A stretch of 64,000 nt of DNA from Klenkia marina (GTDB taxonomy: Bacteria; Actinomycetota; Actinomycetes; Mycobacteriales; Geodermatophilaceae): positions 62,001 to 126,000 of the forward strand of contig NZ_FMUH01000007.1 of NCBI RefSeq assembly GCF_900101025.1, in the 5' to 3' direction. The notes under the pieces were generated by a model that was given only the letters and a program-made list of their open reading frames with translations, did not search any database and was not told where the DNA came from. The position numbers and the translations under genes are program-made. This document shows, piece by piece, positions 17,330 through 25,782 of the stretch (positions are counted from its first letter, which is position 1; each line of letters opens with the position of its first letter).

Positions 17330-17342
17330 GCGGCCCCGCCCC

Positions 17343-17371
17343 GGCCCGGTCGTCCTCGCGACGACCGGGCC
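17343..17371. terminator. Bidirectional terminator between chaplin-like gene and chemoreceptor
   Basis: A 12-bp perfect stem GGCCCGGTCGTC / GACGACCGGGCC with loop CTCGC lies 13 bases after the chaplin-like stop and 50 before the convergent chemoreceptor stop. Confidence 0.7.
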
Positions 17372-17421
17372 GTCGGCGTGCCCGCATGTTCCACGTGGAT
17401 CCGTGCGAGCCCGGCAGCTCC

Positions 17422-19032
17422 TCAGTACCGGAAGGAGCCGACGCTGGTGCGCAGGTCGGCCGCCATCCGGGACAGCTCGTCGACGGCGACGCGGGTCTGG
17501 GACAGCGCCTGCGTCGTCGAGTCGGCCGCGGTGGACACCCCGCTGATGTTGGCGGCGATCTCCGTCGTCCCACCGGCGGCCTCGGCCACCGACCGGGACA
17601 TCTCGTTGGTCGTGGCCGTCTGCTCCTCCACCGCCGAGGCGATGGTCAGCTGGTAGTCGTTGATCTGCCCGATCACGTCGCCGATGCGCCCGATCGCGGC
17701 CACCGCACCACCGGTGTCGGCCTGGATCGACTCCACCCGCCGGGCGATGTCCTCGGTGGCGCGGGCGGTCTCCTGCGCGAGCTCCTTGACCTCGTTGGCC
17801 ACCACGGCGAAGCCCTTGCCGGCCTCACCGGCGCGAGCGGCCTCGATGGTCGCGTTCAGGGCCAGCAGGTTGGTCTGCTCGGCGATGCTGGTGATCACCT
17901 TGACGACGTCGCCGATCTCCTTGGAGGACAGCCCCAGCTTCTGGATGGTCTGGTTCGTCGTCTCGGCCTCGCTGACCGCCGCGGCCGCGACCCGGGCAGC
18001 CTCGTTGGCGTTCTGCGCGATCTCCCGGATCGACGCGCTCATCTCCTCGGCACCCGCGGCCACGGTGGCCACGCTGCGGGAGACCTCGTCGGCGGCACCG
18101 GAGACGACCGTCGACTGGACCGAGGTCTCCTCCGACGACGCCGAGATCTGCGCCGCCGATGCCGACAGCTCCTCGCTGGAGGCCGCCACCGCGTCGGACG
18201 CCCCGGCGACCTTCGTCATCACCCCGCGCAGGTTCACCATCGCCGCGTCGAGCGAGGCGCTCATCCGGCCCAGCTCGTCGTGGCTGGTCAGCCCCACCTG
18301 CACGGTCAGGTCACCGGCAGCCAGCTTGTCCGTCGCGTCCTGCACCTTCCGCAGGTTGCGGGCGACGCTGCTGGCGACCAGCCAGCCGATGGCCACCGCG
18401 GCCGCGATGCCGACCAGGAGCGTCACCAGGTTGACGGTGCGGGAGGCCGACGCCGAGTCCCGTGCGCTCTCCGCAGCGGCCACCGCCTGGGTCCGCTCGA
18501 TCTCGGCCAACTCGTTGAGGTCGGCCACCACCGTGTCGAAGCGCGGCTTGACCTCTGCCGTGTTGGTGGTGACCCATCCGTCGTAGTCGTTGGCCAACGC
18601 CAGCGGCTCGAGGCTCTGGTCGGCCACGGCGCGCGCCTGCTCCATGTTGGCCGTGGCGTCGTCCAGCAGCTCCCACTTGTCGTCGTCCATGCCGAACGCG
18701 GTGTAGTCGGCCATGTGCTCGGCGAAGGCTTCGAAGGCTGCGTCGCCAGCCTGCAGGGCGGACTGCGTACCGGCCTCGTCCAGGGCCAGGACCGCGTTGC
18801 GGTTGGCGATCCGGATGTTCGCGGCGTCCTGCTGCATCTGGCTGATCGAGATGATGCTGGTCACGTTGTTCTCGTACATCCGCTGGGTGATGTCAGCGCT
18901 CTCGCCCAGAGCGGCGATCCCCACGACCCCCACGGCGGCGGCGACGGCGGAGGCGGTGGCGACGGCGGTGAGGACCTTGACCTTGACGCTGCGGTCGGCC
19001 CAGAAGCGCGCGGCGGTGGTGGAGCGGGACAT
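17422..19032 (-). CDS. Methyl-accepting chemotaxis protein
   Basis: 536 residues. A first membrane helix at about 18-40, a ligand-sensing four-helix-type region at about 45-190, a second helix at about 200-222, a HAMP domain to about 275 and a long coiled-coil signalling domain are present. The hairpin tip [35 protein letters not shown] is canonical and would contact CheA and CheW. It implies chemotactic motility in the organism. No che or flagellar genes are in the window. The ligand is unknown. Confidence 0.93.
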   Translation of the reverse strand: MSRSTTAARFWADRSVKVKVLTAVATASAVAAAVGVVGIAALGESADITQRMYENNVTSIISISQMQQDAANIRIANRNAVLALDEAGTQSALQAGDAAFEAFAEHMADYTAFGMDDDKWELLDDATANMEQARAVADQSLEPLALANDYDGWVTTNTAEVKPRFDTVVADLNELAEIERTQAVAAAESARDSASASRTVNLVTLLVGIAAAVAIGWLVASSVARNLRKVQDATDKLAAGDLTVQVGLTSHDELGRMSASLDAAMVNLRGVMTKVAGASDAVAASSEELSASAAQISASSEETSVQSTVVSGAADEVSRSVATVAAGAEEMSASIREIAQNANEAARVAAAAVSEAETTNQTIQKLGLSSKEIGDVVKVITSIAEQTNLLALNATIEAARAGEAGKGFAVVANEVKELAQETARATEDIARRVESIQADTGGAVAAIGRIGDVIGQINDYQLTIASAVEEQTATTNEMSRSVAEAAGGTTEIAANISGVSTAADSTTQALSQTRVAVDELSRMAADLRTSVGSFRY

Positions 19033-19273
19033 GGTGTCTCCAGACGGGTGGTCGATGTACCGGGCCCGGCTGCTTCAGGCACGGGGGTTAACGACCGTCC
19101 GCGTCCCGTTTGAACACGAAAACGGCATGCACGAATATTCGTTCGATGGAACGACCACGTTCCGGTTCACATGTCGATTCCCGGCCCTGTCGGGCCGACC
19201 GTGCAGTGGCGGTCGCCGACACCCCGGACACGCCCGGGCGGGCGACCCCGACTGCACGGTCAGCGCGGACGCC

Positions 19274-20323
19274 TCAGCTGAAGAGGGCGCTGTACCCGTT
19301 CAGGGCGGGCTGGCCACCGAGGTGGGCGTAGAGCACCGTCGCGTCGCGGGCGATCTCGCCCGAGCGCACCAGCTCGATCATCGCGGCCATCGACTTCCCC
19401 TCGTACACGGGGTCGGTGACCATGCCCTCGATGCGGGCCGCGGTCTCCATGGCGCGCAGGGTGGTGTCGTCGGGGATGCCGTAGATGCCGGCGTGGAAGC
19501 GCTCGTCGAGCTCGACGTCCTCCAGCGTCAGCTCGCGCTGGAGGCCGATGGCGGACGCCGTCCGCTGGGCGATGCGCAGTACCTGGTCGCGGGTCTCGGC
19601 GGGCTTGGCCGAGGCGTCGACGCCGAGCACGCGGCGCTTGCGTCCGCCGTCCTCCTCGAGCTTGGCGAACCCGGCCACCATGCCGGCCTGCGTCGACCCG
19701 GTCACCGAGCAGACCACGACGGTGTCGAAGAAGACGCCTAGCTGCGCCTCCTGCTCGGCCACCTCGTAGGCCCAGCCGGCGAAGCCGTGCCCGCCCAGCG
19801 GGTGGTCGCTGGCCCCGGCCGGGATGGCGTAGGGCTTGCCGCCGCGCGCCTCGATCTCGGCGAGCGCGGTCTCCCACGACTCCTTGAACCCGATGCCGAA
19901 CCCGGCCTTCACCAACCGGACGTCGGCGCCGGCCAGCCGCGAGATGAGGATGTTGCCGACCTTGTCGTAGACCGCGTCGGGCCACTCGACCCAGCTCTCC
20001 TGCACCAGCACGCACTTCAGGCCGAGGTGCGCGGCGACCGCGGCGACCTGGCGGGTGTGGTTGCTCTGCACGCCACCGATCGAGACGAGGGTGTCGCAAC
20101 CCTGCGCGAGGGCATCGGCCACGAGGTACTCCAGCTTGCGGGTCTTGTTGCCGCCGTAGGCGATGCCGGAGTTGCAGTCCTCGCGCTTGGCCCAGACCGC
20201 GGCACCGCCGAGGTGCTCGGTGAGCCGGTCGAGACGGTGCACGGGCGAGGGCCCGAACAGCAGGTTCGTCCGGGGGAAGTCGGCCAGCGTGGTCGGGGCG
20301 GTGGTCGGGGCGGTGGTGGTCAT
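19274..20323 (-). CDS. acdS: 1-aminocyclopropane-1-carboxylate deaminase
   Basis: 349-residue PLP enzyme that opens ACC, the plant ethylene precursor, to 2-oxobutanoate and ammonia. The PLP lysine lies in [15 protein letters not shown] at about residue 60, with [15 protein letters not shown] and the phosphate loop [26 protein letters not shown] retains the Leu that separates ACC deaminases from D-cysteine desulfhydrases. The ATG overlaps the stop of an upstream GntR gene (ATGA), forming a two-gene operon. This supports plant or soil association or use of ACC as a nitrogen source. Confidence 0.9.
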   Translation of the reverse strand: MTTTAPTTAPTTLADFPRTNLLFGPSPVHRLDRLTEHLGGAAVWAKREDCNSGIAYGGNKTRKLEYLVADALAQGCDTLVSIGGVQSNHTRQVAAVAAHLGLKCVLVQESWVEWPDAVYDKVGNILISRLAGADVRLVKAGFGIGFKESWETALAEIEARGGKPYAIPAGASDHPLGGHGFAGWAYEVAEQEAQLGVFFDTVVVCSVTGSTQAGMVAGFAKLEEDGGRKRRVLGVDASAKPAETRDQVLRIAQRTASAIGLQRELTLEDVELDERFHAGIYGIPDDTTLRAMETAARIEGMVTDPVYEGKSMAAMIELVRSGEIARDATVLYAHLGGQPALNGYSALFS

Positions 20324-20970
20324 GCGGTCTCCTCGGTCAGCCCGGACAGCAACGCCGTCCAGATCTCGGTGGTGGTGGCGACGGCGGCGTCGACGTCGCC
20401 GGTGGCGCAGGCGGTGATGAGCTGGTCGTGCAGGTCGACGGAGTCGGTGGCGTGCGCGGCGGCGAACCGCAGCCGCTCGAGCCGGCGCACCAGCGGCGCG
20501 AACCGGTCGACGGTCGCCCGCACCGCGCCGTTGCCGGCCCGGTCGAGCAGCACGTCGTGCAGCTCGTCGTCGCAGGCCAGCGCGGTGTCGACGTCGCCCG
20601 CGGCCACGGCGGCGGCGAACCGGGCGTTGGCGTCGCGCATGGCCGCGACGTCGGCGGCGTCCACGCGCGGCACGGCGGTGCGGACGGCGAGCTCGTGCAT
20701 CGCCCGGACGACGACCGCCGCGTCGTGCACCACCGCGGGCACCAGCGGCGTGACGCGGGTGTGGCTCTGCGGCTTGGACTCGACCAGCCCCTCGTCGGCG
20801 AGCTTGGCCAGCGCGCTGCGCACGGGTGCCACCGAGAGCCCCCACCGGCCGGCGAGCGCGGCGTCCTTGACGACCTCCCCCGGGGGCAGGTCACCGCTGA
20901 CGATCGCCTCGCGGATCAGCACGAGTGCTTGGTCGCGCAGCAGCACCCGGGGCGTGGTCACGACTGACAT
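20320..20970 (-). CDS. GntR family (FadR/FCD type) regulator of acdS
   Basis: 216 residues. A winged helix at about 10-75 ([46 protein letters not shown]) is followed by an all-helical FCD ligand domain. It overlaps acdS by four bases and so is co-expressed with it, suggesting autoregulation and ligand control of ACC degradation. Many acdS genes are instead controlled by an Lrp-like AcdR, so a GntR partner is the less common arrangement. Confidence 0.88.
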   Translation of the reverse strand: MSVVTTPRVLLRDQALVLIREAIVSGDLPPGEVVKDAALAGRWGLSVAPVRSALAKLADEGLVESKPQSHTRVTPLVPAVVHDAAVVVRAMHELAVRTAVPRVDAADVAAMRDANARFAAAVAAGDVDTALACDDELHDVLLDRAGNGAVRATVDRFAPLVRRLERLRFAAAHATDSVDLHDQLITACATGDVDAAVATTTEIWTALLSGLTEETA

Positions 20971-21017
20971 CTAACATTTCAATGAGACCGGTGTCCAGCA
21001 CCGTCTACGTTCCGGGC

Positions 21018-21515
21018 ATGACCGGAGAGCCCACCCGACAGCGCACCTACACCTGGGGCGACCCGATGGAGTCCGCCGCCGAGGTGCGCACGAGCGCCGG
21101 CATCGAGGTGCTGCGCGCCATCGCCGCGGGCCGCCTGCCCGCCGCCCCGATCGCCCGCACCCTGGGCATGGGCCTGGAGTCGGTCGAGCCCGGGGAGGTC
21201 GTCTTCACGATCGAGCCGGCCGAGTTCCACTACAACCCGATCGGCTCGGTGCACGGCGGCGTCTACGCCACGATCCTCGACTCGGCCTGCGGCTGCGCCG
21301 TCCACTCGATGCTGCCCGCGGGCGTCGGCTACACCAGCCTGGACCTCACGGTGAAGTTCCTGCGCGCCATGACCACCGGCACCGGGGTGGTCCGCTGCAC
21401 CGGCACCGTCACCCACCTCGGGGGTCGCACCGCCCTGGCCGAGGCCCGGCTCACCGACGCCGACGACCGCCTGCTGGCGACCGCCACCAGCTCGATCCTG
21501 GTCATCCGGCCGTGA
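21018..21515 (+). CDS. PaaI-family hotdog-fold thioesterase
   Basis: 165 residues. The hotdog signature FHYNPIGSVHGGVYATILDSACGCAVHSML carries the HGG motif and catalytic acidic region of PaaI-type acyl-CoA thioesterases, and YTSLDLTVKFLRAM is the following strand. A GTG four bases before its stop starts the next gene. Substrate is not predictable. ATG at 21018 was chosen over starts inside the divergent GntR promoter region. Confidence 0.85.
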   Translation: MTGEPTRQRTYTWGDPMESAAEVRTSAGIEVLRAIAAGRLPAAPIARTLGMGLESVEPGEVVFTIEPAEFHYNPIGSVHGGVYATILDSACGCAVHSMLPAGVGYTSLDLTVKFLRAMTTGTGVVRCTGTVTHLGGRTALAEARLTDADDRLLATATSSILVIRP

Positions 21516-22135
21516 CCGTCCGCCCCGCCCGGCGTCCCGACGTCCCGCGGACCTCGGCCACCCTGGCCCGCGCCTGGTCCGACTACCGCTGGTCGAGCTG
21601 GGCGTTCCCCGAGGACGGCCGGGCCCAGCGGCTGCACCGCTGGTGCGAGCTCGCCGTCCTGCAGGGCCTGGACACCGACTCGGTCTGGACGACCGACGAC
21701 GGCGCGAGCGTGGCCGTGTGGACGCCGCCGTCCCCCCCGCCGGTCGCCGCCGACCTGCAGGCCGTGCTCGACCGCGACCTGCCGCGGATGCTGGGCAGCC
21801 GGCAGCCCGTGGTGCTGGCCAGCGACCGGCTCGGCGCGCTCGGGCTGCCCGACGAGCCGCACTGGCGGCTGGTCTCCCTGGGCACCCTGGCCGACCGTCG
21901 GCACGCAGGTCTGGCCGCCGAGGTCGCCCGCCCGGTGCTCGAGCGCTGCGACGCCGAGGGGACGCCGGCCGCGGTCACCGTGCACACGCGGCTGGCCGTC
22001 ACCTGGGCGCAGCGGCAGGGGTTCGCGGTCACCCACGCCACCCGCACCGCGGTCGACCACGAACTGCCGATCTGGACGCTGGTGCGCCGGCCGGCCGTGG
22101 GGTCAGGCGGCGGCGAGGGCGGGGACGAGGGGTAG
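21512..22135 (+). CDS. GNAT-family N-acetyltransferase
   Basis: 207 residues. The layout MTVRPARRPDVPRTSATLARAW at the start and LVSLGTLADRRHAGLAAEVARPVLERCDAEG / VTWAQRQGFAV later matches GNAT enzymes with a hydrophobic N-terminal arm. The acetyl-CoA pyrophosphate loop (RRHAGLA) is present. It is translationally coupled to the thioesterase by GTGA overlap. Its end overlaps the convergent methyltransferase gene by 33 bases, and the last about 12 residues are Gly/Glu-rich. Confidence 0.75.
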   Translation: MTVRPARRPDVPRTSATLARAWSDYRWSSWAFPEDGRAQRLHRWCELAVLQGLDTDSVWTTDDGASVAVWTPPSPPPVAADLQAVLDRDLPRMLGSRQPVVLASDRLGALGLPDEPHWRLVSLGTLADRRHAGLAAEVARPVLERCDAEGTPAAVTVHTRLAVTWAQRQGFAVTHATRTAVDHELPIWTLVRRPAVGSGGGEGGDEG

Positions 22136-22828
22136 CTGCAGCGCGCCGGCCAGCTCGGCCGCCCGGTCCCCGCGCAGCGCCGGCGACCGGGTGAGCAGCG
22201 CGACGGCGACCATGTAGGAGTCCTCGTCGGCCCAGCCGCGCCCGGCGTCGACCAGCTCGCGGATGCGTGCCAGCACCTTGGGCTCGCGGCTGTAGCGACC
22301 CAGCTCCAGCGGCATGGCCAGGAAGCTGGTCACCCGGTACCCGGCGTCGGCGGCCGCCTCGAGCGTGCCGACCGGGTCGGCGTAGCTGGCCACCGCGGTC
22401 ACCACGTGCTCCCACGGGCCATCGAGCAGGCGCAGCAGCAGGGCGTTGCCGTCGGGCCCGCCCCACAGGCCGGGCAGCTCGAGGTCGCCGTCCGGGGCGG
22501 GCAGGTAGGGCGGGTTGGTGATCACGGTGCGGGCGGGGCTGCCCGCGCTGCCGGCGAAGAAGTCGCCGTGCTCGACGGTGTAGCGGTCACCCACGCCGTG
22601 CTCGGCGATCGTGGCGCGCGCGGCCACCACCGAGGGGGCGTCGACGTCCCACGAGCGCACGCGCAGGCCGGGCACCCCGGCGACCACGCCGGCCACCGCG
22701 GAGGCGTCACCGGTGCCGAGCTCGACGACGCCGTCGCGGGCCCAGTCGAGCTCGCGGGCGTATTGGCGCAGCACGAGGCCCAGGGAGCAGCCGAAGTGCT
22801 GGGACTCGGCGGTGCAGTCGAACGGCAT
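22103..22828 (-). CDS. SAM-dependent methyltransferase with NPPY motif
   Basis: 241 residues. The SAM-binding motif VVELGTGDASAVAGVV is at about residue 35 and the catalytic TNPPYLPAPDGDL at about 105. The NPPY signature occurs in N6-adenine DNA methylases and in PrmC/HemK and TrmN6-type enzymes that methylate amide or ring nitrogens. The small size and lack of a recognition domain favour a protein or RNA substrate over DNA. The ATG at 22828 follows GGGGAG. Confidence 0.7.
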   Translation of the reverse strand: MPFDCTAESQHFGCSLGLVLRQYARELDWARDGVVELGTGDASAVAGVVAGVPGLRVRSWDVDAPSVVAARATIAEHGVGDRYTVEHGDFFAGSAGSPARTVITNPPYLPAPDGDLELPGLWGGPDGNALLLRLLDGPWEHVVTAVASYADPVGTLEAAADAGYRVTSFLAMPLELGRYSREPKVLARIRELVDAGRGWADEDSYMVAVALLTRSPALRGDRAAELAGALQLPLVPALAAA

Positions 22829-22949
22829 GGGCAGCTCCCCGGTCGGGTTCCGCCTGGCCCTGCTGGCCCGGCGGTGACGTCCCGGCCGTGGTCTCCAGCC
22901 GCAATGCTCTGCGACGCCCGTTACCCGAGGGGTCGCGGTGCCCAACCAT

Positions 22950-22978
22950 CCGCAGGTGGGAGCGGGTCCCACCTGCGG
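22950..22978 (-). terminator. Hairpin terminator after fabG
   Basis: A 12-bp perfect stem CCGCAGGTGGGA / TCCCACCTGCGG with loop GCGGG stands 10 bases beyond the fabG stop codon on the minus strand. Confidence 0.7.
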
Positions 22979-22987
22979 ACGACGAGG

Positions 22988-23746
22988 TCAGGCCCGCGGG
23001 CCGCCGGCGACGTAGATGACCTGGCCCGAGACGAAGCCCGCGCCCTCGCTGGTCAGGAACGACACGGTGTGCGCGATGTCCTCGGGCTGGCCGACGCGGG
23101 CCACCGGGATCTCCTTGGCGGCCATCTTCTTGAAGTCCTCGAAGGGCACGCCCACGCGCTCGGCGGTGGCCGCGGTCATCTCGGTCTCGATGAAGCCGGG
23201 GGCGATCGCGTTGGCGGTGACGTTGTAGCGGCCCAGCTCGATGGCGAGGGTCTTGGTGAAGCCCTGCATGCCGGCCTTGGCCGCGGAGTAGTTGGCCTGG
23301 CCGCGGTTGCCCAGCGCCGAGACGCTGGACAGGTTGACGATGCGGCCCCACTCGGCAGCGACCATGTGCTTCTGGGCGGCCTTGCTCATGAGGAACGCCC
23401 CGCGCAGGTGCACGCCCATGACGGCGTCCCAGTCGTCGACACCCATCTTGAACAGCAGGTTGTCGCGGGTGATGCCGGCGTTGTTCACCAGCACCGTAGG
23501 CCCGCCGAGCTCCTCGGCGACCCGCTCGACGGCGGCGGTGACGCTGGCCTCGTCGGCCACGTTCGCCCCCACCGCGATCGCGTCGCCCCCGGCGGCCTTG
23601 ATCTTCTCCACGGTGGCGCCGCAGGCACCCTCGTCGAGGTCCAGCACCGCCACCGACATGCCGTCGGCGGCCAGCCGGGTGGCGATCGCCGCCCCGATGC
23701 CCCGGGCCGCACCCGTCACGATCGCCGTCCGCTGCGCCTGCGCCAT
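22988..23746 (-). CDS. fabG: 3-oxoacyl-ACP / acetoacetyl-CoA reductase (short-chain dehydrogenase)
   Basis: 252 residues. The NADP-binding TGAARGIGAAIA is at about residue 11, NNAG near 88, and the catalytic set Ser (NLSSVSA), YSAAK and NAIAPGFIETEMT are all intact. The sequence style fits FabG or PhaB reductases that act on 3-oxoacyl thioesters. No other fatty-acid genes are next to it. The ATG at 23746 was chosen because GGAGGAGC precedes it by seven bases; a GTG five codons upstream is weaker. Confidence 0.85.
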   Translation of the reverse strand: MAQAQRTAIVTGAARGIGAAIATRLAADGMSVAVLDLDEGACGATVEKIKAAGGDAIAVGANVADEASVTAAVERVAEELGGPTVLVNNAGITRDNLLFKMGVDDWDAVMGVHLRGAFLMSKAAQKHMVAAEWGRIVNLSSVSALGNRGQANYSAAKAGMQGFTKTLAIELGRYNVTANAIAPGFIETEMTAATAERVGVPFEDFKKMAAKEIPVARVGQPEDIAHTVSFLTSEGAGFVSGQVIYVAGGPRA

Positions 23747-23849
23747 TGCCTGCTCCTCCACTACCGGTGAGTACGTCTCACGAGATCTCTACCAGCCGCT
23801 CCCGGGGACGGCGCGACGCGGGCCGGACGCCCTCCTGGATCACCCCGCA

Positions 23850-23883
23850 GTCATCGGGTCGCGTCGTGGCGCGACCCGATGAC
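23850..23883. repeat. Palindromic repeat element, copy A
   Basis: Two 14-bp perfect arms GTCATCGGGTCGCG / CGCGACCCGATGAC flank the loop TCGTGG. About 45 bases in and around it match copy B at 25017-25050. One stem pair differs as A-T here and G-C there, a compensatory change. It lies between fabG and the AbiEi-domain gene. Confidence 0.65.
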
Positions 23884-24003
23884 CGTGGGATGCCCCTGCG
23901 CACGGATCCGCGGTCCGTCCAGGCCACGGCCGGATCTGTGGACGGACGAACCGCGTGTGGACGACGACCCCCGCCCCGGCCGCCCATCCGGCACGGTGCG
24001 GGC

Positions 24004-24999
24004 GTGCACCCGCTCCTGGACGAGCTCCGCCCCCGACGGATGGGGCTGATCGTCACCGCCGACCTGCGCCGGGCCGGGATCACCGACGCCGAGGTGCGCC
24101 GGCAGCTGCGCCGGGGCGAGTGGGTCCGGCTGCGGCGCGGTGTCCTGGCCGAGGCCACCCACCTCGCGGGTCTGGACGCCGCCGGCCGGCACCTGCTCGA
24201 CACGGCCGCCGTGGTGCTCGCGCTGGGGCGTCCGGGTGCCGTCGTGGGGCGGCACAGCGCGGCCACGCTGTACGGGCTGCCCCTCCCGCGCTCCGTCGAC
24301 CGCACCGTCGCCCTCCTCGACCCGGCGCAGAACCGCACCGGCGAGGGGTACCGCATCCACCGCGCACCGCTGCCCGACGGCGACGTCACCCGGCTGCGCG
24401 CCATCCCGGTGACGACGCTGCCCCGCACCCTGGTCGACCTCGCCCGCACCCTGCCGCTGACCGACGCGGTGGTCGCCGCCGATGCAGCCCTGCACCGGCT
24501 GCCCCAGCTCGTCACCCCGGAGCTGCTGCGCGATGCCGCCGGCGCGGCTGCGGGGTGGTCGCGCGCTGCCGACGCCCGCCGGCTGGCTGACCTGGCCGTG
24601 GAGCACGTGGAGTCCCCTCTGGAGACCCGGCACCGGCTCGGGCTGATCCGCTCCGGCGTGCGCCTGCCCCGGCGCGGCATGCGCATCGACCTCGACGGCG
24701 AGCACTTCTACCCCGACGGGCTCTGGGAAGAGGAGGGCATCGTCCAGGAGTCCGACGGGCGGGTGAAGACCCGCGACCCGTGGCACGGTCGGTCGGCGGA
24801 GCAGAAGGTCTGGGAGGAGAAGCGCCGGGCCGAGAAGCTGACCGCTGCCGGCCTGCGGTTCTGGCGGGTGGCCGCGGAGGACCTGGAACCGCGGGCCTGG
24901 TCCAGGGCCGTCGAGCGGCTGGTCGCGATGCTGGCTCTCTCACCCCCGGGTACGCGCCGGTACACCGCGGTCTTCGCCCCGCGGCCGCGCTCGCGATGA
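24004..24999 (+). CDS. AbiEi-domain protein with endonuclease-like C-terminus
   Basis: 331 residues. The N-terminus (VTADLRRAGITDAEVRRQLRRGEWVRLRRGV) is the AbiEi antitoxin winged helix, followed by a shared middle region (TTLPRTLVDLARTLPLTDAVVAADAALH). The C-terminus (HFYPDGLWEEEGIVQESDGRVKT ... EEKRRAEKLTAAGLRFWRVAAEDL) resembles the Vsr/DUF559 nuclease-like fold with acidic residues in the right order. No AbiEii toxin gene is adjacent, so a type IV toxin-antitoxin role is unproven. Such solitary genes are common in actinomycetes. It is bracketed by two palindromic repeats. Confidence 0.72.
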   Translation: MHPLLDELRPRRMGLIVTADLRRAGITDAEVRRQLRRGEWVRLRRGVLAEATHLAGLDAAGRHLLDTAAVVLALGRPGAVVGRHSAATLYGLPLPRSVDRTVALLDPAQNRTGEGYRIHRAPLPDGDVTRLRAIPVTTLPRTLVDLARTLPLTDAVVAADAALHRLPQLVTPELLRDAAGAAAGWSRAADARRLADLAVEHVESPLETRHRLGLIRSGVRLPRRGMRIDLDGEHFYPDGLWEEEGIVQESDGRVKTRDPWHGRSAEQKVWEEKRRAEKLTAAGLRFWRVAAEDLEPRAWSRAVERLVAMLALSPPGTRRYTAVFAPRPRSR

Positions 25000-25016
25000 C
25001 GGCGGGTCACCTGGCA

Positions 25017-25050
25017 GTCGTCGGGTCGCGTCGCGACGCGACCCGACGAC
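25017..25050. repeat. Palindromic repeat element, copy B
   Basis: A perfect 34-base palindrome (17-base arms beginning GTCGTCGGGTCGCGTCG) right after the AbiEi-domain gene and 54 bases before the TPP riboswitch. It shares its flanks with copy A (GCAGTC before and GACCGTGGG after). It could be a mobile REP-like unit or a terminator insulating the riboswitch. Confidence 0.65.
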
Positions 25051-25103
25051 CGTGGGGTGACCCTCTGCGCGGCGTGCGTACCATCTGCGGCACAACCGAA
25101 CAC

Positions 25104-25190
25104 ACGACAGGGGAGCGCCTCGGCGCTGAGAGTGCGGGCAACCGCAGACCCTCGAACCTGAACCGGGTCATGCCGGCGTAGGGAGTCTGG
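25104..25190 (+). promoter_or_regulatory. TPP riboswitch (thi box)
   Basis: The conserved pyrimidine-sensing CTGAGA is at 25126-25131 and the pyrophosphate-sensing block ACCTGAACCGGGTCATGCC runs from 25156, followed by GGCGTAGGGAG. These are the hallmark TPP aptamer segments. The aptamer ends about 10 bases before the ykoE GTG, with the GGAG ribosome site at 25189-25192 inside or next to its closing stem, so control of translation initiation by thiamine pyrophosphate is likely. Confidence 0.93.
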
Positions 25191-25199
25191 AGCAGCACC

Positions 25200-25781
25200 G
25201 TGTCCGTGCAGGACCGCACCACCGTCAGCACCCGTTGGCGCACCGTCGACATCGTGACCACCGCCGTGCTCGGGGTGGCCTTCGGCGTCGTGTTCATCCT
25301 CTGGAACCTGGTCAACTCGGCCGTGGCCCTGGTCCCGCCGGTGGGCGGGATCATGAACGGGGTCTACCTGCTGCCCGGCGTCGTCGCCGGCCTGCTGGTG
25401 CGCAAGCCGGGCGCAGCGACCTTCGCCTCCACCCTGGCCGCCGCGGTGAGCCTGCTGGCCTCGCCCTACGGCGGGATCATCGTGGTCTACGGCCTGGTGC
25501 AGGGCCTGGGCGCCGAGCTGGGCTTCGCGCTGGCCCGCTACCGCTCCTTCGGCTGGGGCACCGCCGTGCTCGCCGCGGTCACCGCCGGGCTGGCGACCAC
25601 GGTGCTGGACATGACGATCTACTACCCCGCGGTGTCCTTCTGGGCGGTGAAGGTGCCCTACGGCGCGCTCACCGTGCTGAGCAGCGTGGTGGTCGCCGGG
25701 GTGCTGGGCCTGCTGCTGGTGCGCGCCCTGGCCCGCACCGGTGCGCTGAGCGCCTTCGCCTCGGGCCGCAGCCGCGTCTGA
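25200..25781 (+). CDS. ykoE: Thiamine/HMP ECF transporter substrate-binding subunit YkoE
   Basis: 193-residue membrane protein with about five helices, FILWNLVNSAVALVPPVGGIMNGVYLLPGVVAGLLVRKPGAA being characteristic of the YkoE family of S components. It binds thiamine or its pyrimidine precursor for uptake by the YkoCD energy module. It sits directly under a TPP riboswitch, so it is repressed when thiamine pyrophosphate is abundant. GTG start with GGAG seven bases upstream. The ATPase gene follows one base after the stop. Confidence 0.92.
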   Translation: MSVQDRTTVSTRWRTVDIVTTAVLGVAFGVVFILWNLVNSAVALVPPVGGIMNGVYLLPGVVAGLLVRKPGAATFASTLAAAVSLLASPYGGIIVVYGLVQGLGAELGFALARYRSFGWGTAVLAAVTAGLATTVLDMTIYYPAVSFWAVKVPYGALTVLSSVVVAGVLGLLLVRALARTGALSAFASGRSRV

Positions 25782-25782
25782 G

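Noticed and set aside
23746-24003. AbiEi-domain protein starting further upstream, near 23746
   Set aside because: The upstream part of the frame covers the palindromic repeat and non-coding-like sequence; the domain begins at the GTG at 24004.
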